Source: an uncultured Bacteroidales bacterium | Lineage (GTDB): Bacteria > Bacteroidota > Bacteroidia > Bacteroidales > Bacteroidaceae | Direction: 5' to 3' | Assembly: GCA_937906165.1 (NCBI GenBank) | Contig: CALCYA010000007.1 | Span: 1 to 38,041 of the forward strand | DNA: 38,041 nt | In this document: positions 24,110 to 32,572 of the stretch, in pieces | Layout: every line of letters begins with the position of its first letter | Numbering within the stretch: the stretch's first letter is position 1 | Notes under the pieces: generated by a model | What the model saw: the letters and a program-made list of their open reading frames with translations, nothing else | What the model was told of the DNA's origin: nothing | Databases searched by the model: none | Translations under genes and position numbers: made by a program

Positions 24110-27100
24110 TCAATACTGCACCGGAATCCTTATTTTCTTTACCTCTGTGTTGCCGTTCTCATAAACAGTCTTTCTTATGATTATGCCGGAAACAGGTGTG
24201 CTTATGCGCTGTCCGTTGAGTGTGTAATATTCAACTGAGACGATTTTTGAACCGGACAATGACGGTGTGTGTATGCAGGTCTGTTCTACTCCCAGTTGCA
24301 ACGGCGACTTTCTGCTACCGATGATTGTCTCGGGTGCGAGTGTAATGCTCTGCACTAAATCAAGAATTTCGCCATTGCTCTCCATGAGCCTGAACTTGAT
24401 CATGTCGTTCTCCTCACCGTAGATATTCATGTAGAGCAGGCCGTTTATCTCCTCGGCAATGCCGCGGCATTCGTCTCCGCAGAAGGCCGCTACGGTGTAT
24501 ATGCCTGTCGGCGTGTAATCATCCAATACGGCAATGACACCTATTGCATTAGGATATGCGTGCATATCTGTTTGCCATGGAGTGTCTGCTGCAGCCTCTC
24601 CTTGCGGAGCAGAGTAGCGTCTTGATTTTTGCTTGGGTGCCGACAAAGAACTCCAGCGGAATGTCTGGGCTGTGTTGCATTTGAGAAGATATGCCTGTCC
24701 CGGTGACAGCATCGTGAGCGTACCCTCCCATTCTCCCTCTTCGTATGTCGCAAAGGCGTTGATTCCTATAATGGCGTCACCTTCGGTCGGAATGTACTCC
24801 TTGAATGCGGCCTCAAACGTTGTGGCGTTGTATAGTGGACAGCCAATCCAGTTCCACCCCTTCTTTATCTCTACAGGCTCGGCTGTGTCATATATGAGAC
24901 CTCTTAATGTGATCTCTGTCTCTGCCGACATCTTCATCTTGTATCCTGTTGCGGGGAACATTGCACTGAAAGTGCCTGTCCACACAGAGTCCTCCTTTAT
25001 ATATGACTCACTTTGCCCCATGATTTGTTGTGCGTGTCCTGTGAAACGGCTTTTGTGAACCCAATTGTTCAGGTTGTGAGAGACCCAGTTCCACCCTTTC
25101 CCCAACTCCAATGTTATGGCCATTTCCTGGGATTCCCAACCTGTAATGTTCTCATTGATGTAGTCGTATGACATCATCATATTGGGCCTTGCAATGCTTG
25201 GCCGTTCAAGATACGATGAGTGCTGACCTCCGTCGGGATATCGTCCGTATGTCTGCCATTGGTCTTGTGCCTGGTATATCATTTCGTCGTACCAGCTCCC
25301 GTCCTCGGATTGCAGTGTCACGCATGCTCCGTCGGCGTTGTCCAACTTGAATGGGGCGTGCAGCTGGTCGATTGGCTGTAGCTTGTCGCACCAAATGATG
25401 AGCTTGCCATATGCCGGTATAATTGTGCCGGCTGTGCTTGATTCTGCGCTTATCCGGTATTTTTGCGGATTGCTGCGGGTGTCGCTCAGGTATATGCCGC
25501 TGATGTCTATGTCGTGGTCGGTGGTGTTGTACAGCTCAACCCAGTCATTCTTCTTGTAATGGTCATTGATGTAGATGTCATTGCCGGCGCTGACCTCGTT
25601 TATGAGTACGGGTGAAGCCCCGCTCTCAAGAAGCTGCTTTGTGTCACCGAGTTTCTCGTATACGGCAATTATGTGGTGTGTGCCGTTCTCCATTGTCTCG
25701 TCCATAACCAATTCCCCCACGTTGCCTGTTGACATGCTTGTCGGGGTTGCTTTTGCCAACCTTGCATCAAAGAATATGTCGCTGCTGGTGAAGCTCGTGT
25801 TGTGTACCTCTACCGTAATGGTATTGCTGCCTTCGTGCAGCACTCCGTCGGGGATTCTTATTGAGCCGTATGCGGCGGTGTTGCTCTCATATTCCGTGGA
25901 GAAGTCGTTGTATGTGCTTCCGCTCATACAGTGGTAGCTGCCCACCTCTACACCGTTGATGTAGAATATCGCTCCGTCATCAAGATAGTAGTAGAGGTTG
26001 TACCGTTCCAGGGATGTGGGCGGTGTATTCAGCATGAAGGTCTTGCGGAAATAATATGTCGGGCGTTTCTCGCTTGCGTTGCCGCCATAGTCGAGTGTCG
26101 TGTTGTAGTCGGCTGCGCCTGCTATGGTACCGACGGTTCCATACCCGAACGGGGCATTGCCGTTACTCCATGCAGTGTCATTATATCCAGGTTCTCTCCA
26201 ATCGGTGTTGTCGAGAGAGCCCTTGTCATAATAATGCCAATCGCTGTTGAATGGAATCAGATCTTCCAATGCTTCGGTTTCGGAAGTCATCTGCCAGCCT
26301 TTGAAGACATACCCTGCAGGAGCCTTGGTGGTTATTGACATCGGTCCGAACAGGGTTCCGTTGAACTTGCGTGTGGGGACTTCCTGCCCGTCAATGAGCA
26401 GTCGTGCCTCGGGGATGTTGCTCTCCAATGTGACCTTGAACTCCTGTGTCAGGTTCATGAAAGACTTCATGTTGTTCATTCGTGCGGCACGTCGTGAGCC
26501 GCTTGAAATGTTGTTGTATAACCTGTCGGCTGAAGAGGTGGGGTCATTGCCCTCGATGGCAAGTGCCGGACGTATGTATGCAACCATGCCGTCAATGATT
26601 TCTTTGCATCGCTCAGGTTCCATGACACTGCCGTCGACAATGGAGAATGCATGTATGAACTGCCTTTTGAACGGCTCATACTCCAGCATGTTGAAGAATA
26701 TCTCTGCCAGAAAGCTCTTGCCGTCGTTGTCGGAGTATCTTCCGTCGTAATTGAACAACAGGTTGTAGATGGATGAAATCATGTTGTCTGTGCCGAAGGA
26801 AGAGTCTGTGTCGAACATTACAAGGTGGAATTTCCCGTTATCCTTCTTGCTGCGGAAACCCTTGATGTTGTTGCTGTTTGTCAGCCAGTCACCGCATCCT
26901 ATGTAACATTCGGCTGCCATATAATTGCAGTACTCATCAATGTCTACCATGTTGCATATCTGCTGCCATATCTTCTGGTTGGTGGGGTCGGCTGCCAGCT
27001 GCTTGGTCAGAGTCAGCCACTGCCAGAACGCATCTCTTGTGCCGGCTTTCTGCTCATAGCCGACAGAGCTGTTCAGCTCAAACTGGTCGATCTCGTCAGT

Positions 27101-28957
27101 GTCTATGCCGTATCCGCTCTCGCCATAATGCTTGTTGTTGTTCTCGCGTATGTTCAGCATGCCAAGGTACTTCCCGTTGAAGAATACGTGGCATGGTTGC
27201 CAGGCCTGGCAGTCGATGTAGAATCCCGAACGCAGGAAAATCTCGTGTAGCGCAGCATCATATATCCTGGCGTAGGTGTCATTGCCGCCATTGCGCACCT
27301 GTAGCGTCTTGTATCGGTTGTGAGGCTTGCTGTCGGCAAAAATTGGGTAGTCAAAAGAGTTCTTGCCCTCATATACTTTCCCCGTCTTGAGCCTGAATGA
27401 TGACTTCATGGACCAATCGTCGTCGCCTCCATAGGCTCTGGACCATCCGCCTGCAATCTTGAACTCAGCCTCTTGGTTCAATACCGGGCGATAGGCTCCA
27501 TTTTCTTTAACGAGATACTCTACATTTACAGGGCGCTCCCAGTCCATATTCCAGTTGCATGCCTCGTTCTGCCCGTTTCCCGGAATACCGTTGGTGCCTT
27601 TGGTATATACACCTATGGTGTCGTTGTACAGGTTGTCCGGAGCTGTCGATATGCACAGCACCGGTATTTCCATATTGTTCCCGTCCTTTATGAATGTGCG
27701 TGTGACGACCCGGCTCGGCAGCTTGCCGTCGGCAATCAATACAAAGCGATAGACCGCCGTGGATGTGGTGGTGAACCTGCCGGTGTCGGATATTGAACCA
27801 TTCTTGATTGTGGGTGTCGAGCCGTCGGTTGTGTATATGAGTGTCGTTCCTTCGGGTATCTCAACGTTGAAACTGATGCTGTTGGTAAAGAGAGTACTCT
27901 CTTTGCTTATTACAGGAGCCTTCAGTCTCTCCTCGGCAAAAACAGTGCCGATATTGCTTTTTCCCGGTGTGGTAAAGGCGGTCCAGCCCCATTCTCCATC
28001 ACCGTCGCTCTTGCGGGCATACGCACACCTTGCGATGGCCGGGGGATATTCCAGACTGTCCACGACTCTACCGTCACTGTTCATCAATTCAATGATTCCG
28101 CCTTCGGGGTCAAGCTTGAACGGTATCTGCAGATGTGCCTTCCCTCCAAAATTACCATCCTTGCTGTTGTGGTCGAACCACAAGCATGCGAAACTGTTTC
28201 CTTTGATGCTCCCGTGTCCCGAATACAATCCGTACGTCTCGGTTATCCCGTCGGCGTCGGTGTGTCTTATCGTCGTGCCGTTCAAGAAACACAATGTGTC
28301 GGAGGTGTTGTACAGCTCTATCCAGGCGCCGTAGTTGTATGAGTTGTCGATGTGCTGGTCGATGTTGGCTACCTGGACCTCGTTTATCCTCACATTCGAG
28401 ATGTCTGTGCTGAACCCGGACTGTTCGCTCACCTTGTAAATCTGTATCTCGGCTGCGTGCCACAGCTTTCTGAACCCGGTGCCCGCACCGGTACAGTCAA
28501 TAACGGTCAGACGTATGTGGTTTACAGCTTCCTTAATGGTGAAAAAGTCCGACACAACCTCCGTGAAACCATTATACGGGAGTTCGGCGGTGAAAATGTC
28601 ATGCCAGGAATTGCCGTCATCACTACCGCTTATGAGCACTTTTGTCGGGTGGTCATTTGAGCTGTTCCTACGGTGCATATATAGGCAGAAGGTACCGCTC
28701 TCGGGACTGTTGAGTGATATGTCAACCCAATGGTAGTCGCCCTCGTACTGGTTGTGCCAGTCGCTGTGCCAGAATGTATAGGGGTCATTGTCTATCAGCG
28801 CTCCAATGTCAGTACCCTCGAGATAGTCGCTGAAAGGGCTGCTGAGTTGTGAGACGTCAGTGATGAGGGGTGTCATCTCATCGCTTTGTGCTTGTATCAC
28901 GGAATGTGAAACCAATATAAAGAGTACTGATAGAATGAGTGCATTCTTCATAGCCAT
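24110..28957 (-). CDS. Large exported CotH-kinase/lamin-tail protein
   Basis: This 1,615-aa protein has a signal peptide (MKNALILSVLFILVSHSVIQAQ). Domains in order: discoidin-like (about 35-175), lamin-tail domain 1 (NVRINEVQ..., about 185-315), a chitobiase-type beta domain (IYTTDGSTPT, about 345-420), CotH kinase-like (about 430-800), a beta-repeat region (about 860-900), a galactose-binding-like region (WYFRKTF context, about 915-1080), lamin-tail domain 2 (VLINEVSAGND, about 1090-1215), and two GWNW repeats. The C-terminus, EYYTLNGQRIS...KKIRI, resembles a type IX secretion sorting domain. Related CotH proteins are surface proteins; spore CotH is a protein kinase. An alternative ATG is at 28951. 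The function here is unknown. Confidence 0.88.
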   Translation of the reverse strand: MAMKNALILSVLFILVSHSVIQAQSDEMTPLITDVSQLSSPFSDYLEGTDIGALIDNDPYTFWHSDWHNQYEGDYHWVDISLNSPESGTFCLYMHRRNSSNDHPTKVLISGSDDGNSWHDIFTAELPYNGFTEVVSDFFTIKEAVNHIRLTVIDCTGAGTGFRKLWHAAEIQIYKVSEQSGFSTDISNVRINEVQVANIDQHIDNSYNYGAWIELYNTSDTLCFLNGTTIRHTDADGITETYGLYSGHGSIKGNSFACLWFDHNSKDGNFGGKAHLQIPFKLDPEGGIIELMNSDGRVVDSLEYPPAIARCAYARKSDGDGEWGWTAFTTPGKSNIGTVFAEERLKAPVISKESTLFTNSISFNVEIPEGTTLIYTTDGSTPTIKNGSISDTGRFTTTSTAVYRFVLIADGKLPSRVVTRTFIKDGNNMEIPVLCISTAPDNLYNDTIGVYTKGTNGIPGNGQNEACNWNMDWERPVNVEYLVKENGAYRPVLNQEAEFKIAGGWSRAYGGDDDWSMKSSFRLKTGKVYEGKNSFDYPIFADSKPHNRYKTLQVRNGGNDTYARIYDAALHEIFLRSGFYIDCQAWQPCHVFFNGKYLGMLNIRENNNKHYGESGYGIDTDEIDQFELNSSVGYEQKAGTRDAFWQWLTLTKQLAADPTNQKIWQQICNMVDIDEYCNYMAAECYIGCGDWLTNSNNIKGFRSKKDNGKFHLVMFDTDSSFGTDNMISSIYNLLFNYDGRYSDNDGKSFLAEIFFNMLEYEPFKRQFIHAFSIVDGSVMEPERCKEIIDGMVAYIRPALAIEGNDPTSSADRLYNNISSGSRRAARMNNMKSFMNLTQEFKVTLESNIPEARLLIDGQEVPTRKFNGTLFGPMSITTKAPAGYVFKGWQMTSETEALEDLIPFNSDWHYYDKGSLDNTDWREPGYNDTAWSNGNAPFGYGTVGTIAGAADYNTTLDYGGNASEKRPTYYFRKTFMLNTPPTSLERYNLYYYLDDGAIFYINGVEVGSYHCMSGSTYNDFSTEYESNTAAYGSIRIPDGVLHEGSNTITVEVHNTSFTSSDIFFDARLAKATPTSMSTGNVGELVMDETMENGTHHIIAVYEKLGDTKQLLESGASPVLINEVSAGNDIYINDHYKKNDWVELYNTTDHDIDISGIYLSDTRSNPQKYRISAESSTAGTIIPAYGKLIIWCDKLQPIDQLHAPFKLDNADGACVTLQSEDGSWYDEMIYQAQDQWQTYGRYPDGGQHSSYLERPSIARPNMMMSYDYINENITGWESQEMAITLELGKGWNWVSHNLNNWVHKSRFTGHAQQIMGQSESYIKEDSVWTGTFSAMFPATGYKMKMSAETEITLRGLIYDTAEPVEIKKGWNWIGCPLYNATTFEAAFKEYIPTEGDAIIGINAFATYEEGEWEGTLTMLSPGQAYLLKCNTAQTFRWSSLSAPKQKSRRYSAPQGEAAADTPWQTDMHAYPNAIGVIAVLDDYTPTGIYTVAAFCGDECRGIAEEINGLLYMNIYGEENDMIKFRLMESNGEILDLVQSITLAPETIIGSRKSPLQLGVEQTCIHTPSLSGSKIVSVEYYTLNGQRISTPVSGIIIRKTVYENGNTEVKKIRIPVQY

Positions 28958-28969
28958 AGTCTTTTTACA

Positions 28970-28999
28970 AAGATATGTCTTTTAAAATATTTATGCAAA
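28970..28999 (-). promoter_or_regulatory. Promoter of the CotH gene
   Basis: On minus: TTTG (28999-28996), 18 nt, TATCTTTG (28977-28970). The start site would be only some 10-15 bases before the ATG, so the leader is very short and the ATG at 28951 is a serious alternative start. Confidence 0.65.
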
Positions 29000-29116
29000 A
29001 TTCAGAAGCTGTTCAATTTAATGTGTTTGCTTATCGGATATCGGTTGCGCTTGTGGTAAAATATTCAAGCTGATATGATATTTTGTTCGCTGACACTGTA
29101 ATTGTTGTAATATTCG

Positions 29117-29222
29117 GTTGTGAATTGCTTTCAAGATTGTATCTTTGCGGTAGACCGCGAAAATAGACTGCACTCGCTGTGAGATGTCAAAGTAAACTTT
29201 GCCTATCTCGCTCGTTTGTATC
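29117..29222 (+). repeat. Degenerate repeat half and 75-bp insert at array edge
   Basis: 29117-29147 matches the first 31 bases of the CRISPR repeat at 27 of 31 positions and ends TATCTTTG. Then come 75 bp (29148-29222) that are neither repeat nor spacer, with GCGG/CCGC and AAAGT/ACTTT hairpins. After that the repeat resumes at TATCTTTG (29223). The 8-bp TATCTTTG therefore occurs on both sides of the insert, as if a repeat had been split. Confidence 0.65.
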
Positions 29223-30169
29223 TATCTTTGAAATATCGGAAACAACCCACGGAAATTCTGCCCTTCTGTGGTATCAGTTGTGATTTGCTTTCAATTTAGT
29301 ATCTTTGAAATATCGGAAACAACAGCTCCATAGCACGGGCAACATTGAACTCCGTTGTGATTTGCTTTCAATTTAGTATCTTTGAAATATCGGAAACAAC
29401 GGACACAGTCCTCACGATACGTTAAAGTATGTTGTGATTTGCTTTCAATTTAGTATCTTTGAAATTTCGGAAACAACTAAGTCGTTGCAGATGACCCGTG
29501 AGACCAAGTTGTGATTTGCTTTCAATTTAGTATCTTTGAAATATCGGAAACAACCCGCCGTTGCTTTACGGGGGCTAAATTACAGTTGTGATTTGCTTTC
29601 AATTTAGTATCTTTGAAATATCGGAAACAACATAAAGTTGCTAACGAGTGGGCAGATAATGGTTGTGATTTGCTTTCAATTTAGTATCTTTGAAATATCG
29701 GAAACAACTCCGGAACGACTCAACCCAGACAGCCGCCAGTTGTGATTTGCTTTCAATTTAGTATCTTTGAAATATCGGAAACAACCCTGCCGGCGACGAG
29801 TGCGGGGAACTTTAAGTTGTGATTTGCTTTCAATTTAGTATCTTTGAAATATCGGAAACAACTGGGTGTGCCGTTTGTTTTAGTTAACCCGAGTTGTGAT
29901 TTGCTTTCAATTTAGTATCTTTGAAATATCGGAAACAACAACCCAATCAAAGAGGTCTTGAGTATTTGCGTTGTGATTTGCTTTCAATTTAGTATCTTTG
30001 AAATATCGGAAACAACTGATATCAAAGGGGTTTAACTGGAATCTTGTTGTGATTTGCTTTCAATTTAGTATCTTTGAAATATCGGAAACAACATCCTGCA
30101 TTTTCACCAAGTTCTAACATATGTTGTGATTTGCTTTCAATTTAGTATCTTTGAAATATCGGAAACAAC
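29223..30169 (+). CRISPR. Type II-C CRISPR array: 12 repeats plus one half, 12 spacers
   Basis: The 47-bp repeat starts GTTGTGATTTGCTTTCAAT and ends GAAATATCGGAAACAAC. Full copies start at 29277, 29354, 29431, 29508, 29585, 29662, 29739, 29816, 29893, 29970, 30046 and 30123; a 3' half copy (24 bp) is at 29223-29246. Spacers are 30 bp, except 30017-30045 (29 bp). Only the copy at 29431 varies (one A to T near the 3' end). Orientation follows from the anti-repeat in the tracrRNA: crRNAs read on the plus strand, toward cas2. Each repeat carries GTTG (bases 1-4) and TATCTTTG (bases 24-31) 19 nt apart, a Bacteroidota promoter. The decayed left edge is probably the old end. Confidence 0.99.
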
Positions 30170-30240
30170 TCAATACGTATAAATTGTTGTGTTGCAACGT
30201 TTTATCGAGTATTTTAGAAATAAAAAAGTTCTCCGATAAG

Positions 30241-30270
30241 AAAATCCAGTCTTTTGCAAGGCTGGATTTT
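30241..30270. terminator. Shared terminator between array and cas2
   Basis: AAAATCCAGTCTT (30241-30253) pairs with AAGGCTGGATTTT (30258-30270), one G-U, loop TTGC. It has U-tracts in both senses, so it can end array transcripts (plus) and the cas operon (minus, 7 bases after the cas2 stop). Confidence 0.85.
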
Positions 30271-30276
30271 TGAGTT

Positions 30277-30609
30277 TTAAAAGAGCTCAAGTTGTTGACC
30301 AGGAGTATTGACTTCTACATTTTTCTTGCCGTAAAAGAGTTCAATGTTAGAGAACTGCTTGTCCGTAATACACATTATTCCAACTTTTCCATATTCGGGA
30401 AGCATTGATTTTACTCTTTTGATATGGACCGTAGCGTTTTCACTGCTGGCACAATGACGGACATAAATTGAAAACTGAAACATTGTAAATCCATCACGTT
30501 GCAAGTTCTTTCTGAACTCAGCATAAGCTTTCCTGTCTTTTTTTGTTTCAGTCGGTAAATCGAAAAAGACAAGTACCCACATAATACGGTATTCACTAAA
30601 ACGGTTCAT
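30277..30609 (-). CDS. cas2: CRISPR-associated Cas2
   Basis: This 110-aa Cas2 of the type II kind starts with a strand rich in aromatics ending in the conserved Asp (LVFFDLPTE, D17), followed by the ferredoxin-like fold with FQFSIYVRHC and the beta strand KVGIMCITDKQF. It forms the Cas1-Cas2 integrase that inserts spacers; its own nuclease activity is not required. The start overlaps the cas1 stop by 4 bases (ATGA), so translation is coupled. It is the last gene of the cas operon, facing the array. Confidence 0.97.
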   Translation of the reverse strand: MNRFSEYRIMWVLVFFDLPTETKKDRKAYAEFRKNLQRDGFTMFQFSIYVRHCASSENATVHIKRVKSMLPEYGKVGIMCITDKQFSNIELFYGKKNVEVNTPGQQLELF

Positions 30610-31544
30610 CCTATTTCGGGGTAGGCAATTTTTCTTAACTCTCCACTAAAGCATTTATATAATGAGGCTGTCGTTTGTCCTACAGCAATCATTAAGGGAC
30701 TTCGCTTTCCTGCAATAACTACATCTAATGTTGGAATAGTAAGTAGTTGAGATTTAATGTCCTTATCTAAAATTTCGTAATTGCCACAGCCTGTTACTAT
30801 ATGATACACCAATTCATCAACATAAGGTCGATACGGTTCCATAATATCGTCGGCAAGACAATAGGCATTGTAGCGGTTATGGTGGTGAATACCCAATGTT
30901 GGTAAGAGTCCGCTTGCGACTAAACTTCTTGCTACAACAGCGCGCAGAATCGCATATCCGTAATTCAATAAATTATTTGGTGGAATACTATCGCGGTCTC
31001 TTGTAAAACCTTCAATAGGAAACAGATTCTTCCAATAATATGCTGCGGCACGGGCTTCTTGGTTCTCGGAATCTCCACTTTTAACATCTGTAGCCCATTT
31101 GTTCATGCACCGAACCTCTTTTCCTGTACATTTCTTTAAGATTGCTGCCTGATTCTCTATCTTTGTCTTTATCGTCTGTTGCCAAAGCTGTTTCTTTAAA
31201 GGCAATGATGCTTCTATTTGATGCCGAAACCTTTCATTTTGTGTTGTATTTCCACTTAAAGGGAGTATTAAGCCTGTTGGCATACTTTTGTTGTCGCAGG
31301 TGATGACGGCGCAGTTGTTCTCAAGCAAGGCTTCTAATAAACCTGATGTTATTGTTATCTGTTTATTGTCTAATACAATTACTCCAATATCTTCAATTGG
31401 TTTTGTAACCTCTGCGCTTTGCTTGAAATGGTCCGGCAATGTGTCGTTCTTTACAACCTCCGGCAATTTTATGACTAATTGTGCGTTGCGCAATGATAAA
31501 TATGCCGGATTGCTGAAATACAATGTTTTCTTTATCATAAGCAA
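30606..31544 (-). CDS. cas1: CRISPR-associated Cas1 integrase
   Basis: This 312-aa type II Cas1 has an N-terminal beta domain (1-85) and a helical catalytic domain containing the conserved NNLLNYGYAILRAVVARSL block (metal-binding Glu/Asn region), GIHHHNRYNAYCLADDIMEPYRP (catalytic His and Asp) and the DELVYH helix. It inserts new spacers with Cas2. Length is normal and no residues look lost, so acquisition should be possible. It follows the rhuM gene after 16 bases. Confidence 0.97.
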   Translation of the reverse strand: MLMIKKTLYFSNPAYLSLRNAQLVIKLPEVVKNDTLPDHFKQSAEVTKPIEDIGVIVLDNKQITITSGLLEALLENNCAVITCDNKSMPTGLILPLSGNTTQNERFRHQIEASLPLKKQLWQQTIKTKIENQAAILKKCTGKEVRCMNKWATDVKSGDSENQEARAAAYYWKNLFPIEGFTRDRDSIPPNNLLNYGYAILRAVVARSLVASGLLPTLGIHHHNRYNAYCLADDIMEPYRPYVDELVYHIVTGCGNYEILDKDIKSQLLTIPTLDVVIAGKRSPLMIAVGQTTASLYKCFSGELRKIAYPEIG

Positions 31545-31560
31545 TAGTCTTGATTGTATG

Positions 31561-32571
31561 TTATTTCTTATTCAGCCTTTTTTGCTCTTTCTCGAAGTTT
31601 TCGATAAAATGTAGCTCGACCGGTGACAAACTCTCGAGTGTTCGCTCCTTGAATTTATCGTACTCTGTATTTGCTTTTAGTTTTGCAACTTCAGCAGAAA
31701 TGGTTCCTGCGTGTGTCAAAAGTTCTTTGCCCGATAATTTGAGGAAATCGTCCAATTTCTGAATCCAATCCTTCATGTACATAGGTGTGTGGCTCTTTGC
31801 CTGCAGCTCTGCAAAGTCCAAATAAAGGTTCACAATGCGGTTTAGGATGTCCAACTCTTCTGCCGTTAGATAATTTTTTGCAAATTCGGCATCATTTTTT
31901 CTTGGGAGTTGCCCTGTCCAAGTAGTGAGCCCCATAAAATCTTTGTTTGCATCGGCTCTGTTGTAAATGATTTCAGCTGCTGTGTGCCCGTGAACGGAGT
32001 AGTGCATTTTATTCTGTACTGTAGCAAAGAATTTTTTTGTTGTTTCTGTTCGTGGGTCATAATCGATGCTGAGAGCGTATATCTCAAGGACTTTCCTGTA
32101 GAAAATTTTCTCGGATGAGCGGATATCGCGTATGCGTGAAAGGAGCTCGTCAAAATAATTGCCGTTGCCTGCATTTTTCAGCAGTTCATCGTTTAGAACA
32201 AATCCTTTTATCAGATATTCTTTCAGCACTTGTGTCGCCCAAATTCGGAATTGCACTCCGCGGTGGGACTTTACACGATAACCAACGCTAATTATCATAT
32301 CAAGGTTGTAATATGCTAATTCACGTTCTACATTTCTGTTTCCTTCTCGTCCAACTGTTGCAAAAAATGCAACAGTTGGACTTTCTTTCAATTCTCCATC
32401 TTCAAAGATGTTCTTTATGTGTCTTGAAATGGTCGATTTGTTGCGTTGAAATAATTCTGCCATTTGGTCTATGGTCAACCAAACAGTGTCATTAGCAAGA
32501 GTTACTTCAATTTTGTTTTCTCCGTCTTGAGTCTGATAGAGAATGATTTGTCCTTTATCTTTGTGCTCCAT
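31561..32571 (-). CDS. rhuM: RhuM-family protein inside the cas operon
   Basis: This 336-aa protein is of the RhuM family (named for a gene of Salmonella pathogenicity island 3). It has an N-terminal region EVTLANDTVWLTIDQMAELF (about 23-42) leading into a helix-turn-helix (QRNKSTISRHIKNIF), then the family core YYNLDMIISVGYRVKSHRG and FRIWATQVLKEYLIKGF. The C-terminal half contains YDPRTETTKKFFATVQNKMHYSVHGHTAAEIIYNRAD and a long helical tail. Function is not established for the family. Here the ATG is one base after the cas9 stop and the stop is 16 bases before cas1, with no internal promoter or terminator seen, so it is co-expressed with cas genes. It is not a standard Cas protein. Confidence 0.9.
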   Translation of the reverse strand: MEHKDKGQIILYQTQDGENKIEVTLANDTVWLTIDQMAELFQRNKSTISRHIKNIFEDGELKESPTVAFFATVGREGNRNVERELAYYNLDMIISVGYRVKSHRGVQFRIWATQVLKEYLIKGFVLNDELLKNAGNGNYFDELLSRIRDIRSSEKIFYRKVLEIYALSIDYDPRTETTKKFFATVQNKMHYSVHGHTAAEIIYNRADANKDFMGLTTWTGQLPRKNDAEFAKNYLTAEELDILNRIVNLYLDFAELQAKSHTPMYMKDWIQKLDDFLKLSGKELLTHAGTISAEVAKLKANTEYDKFKERTLESLSPVELHFIENFEKEQKRLNKK

Positions 32572-32572
32572 G

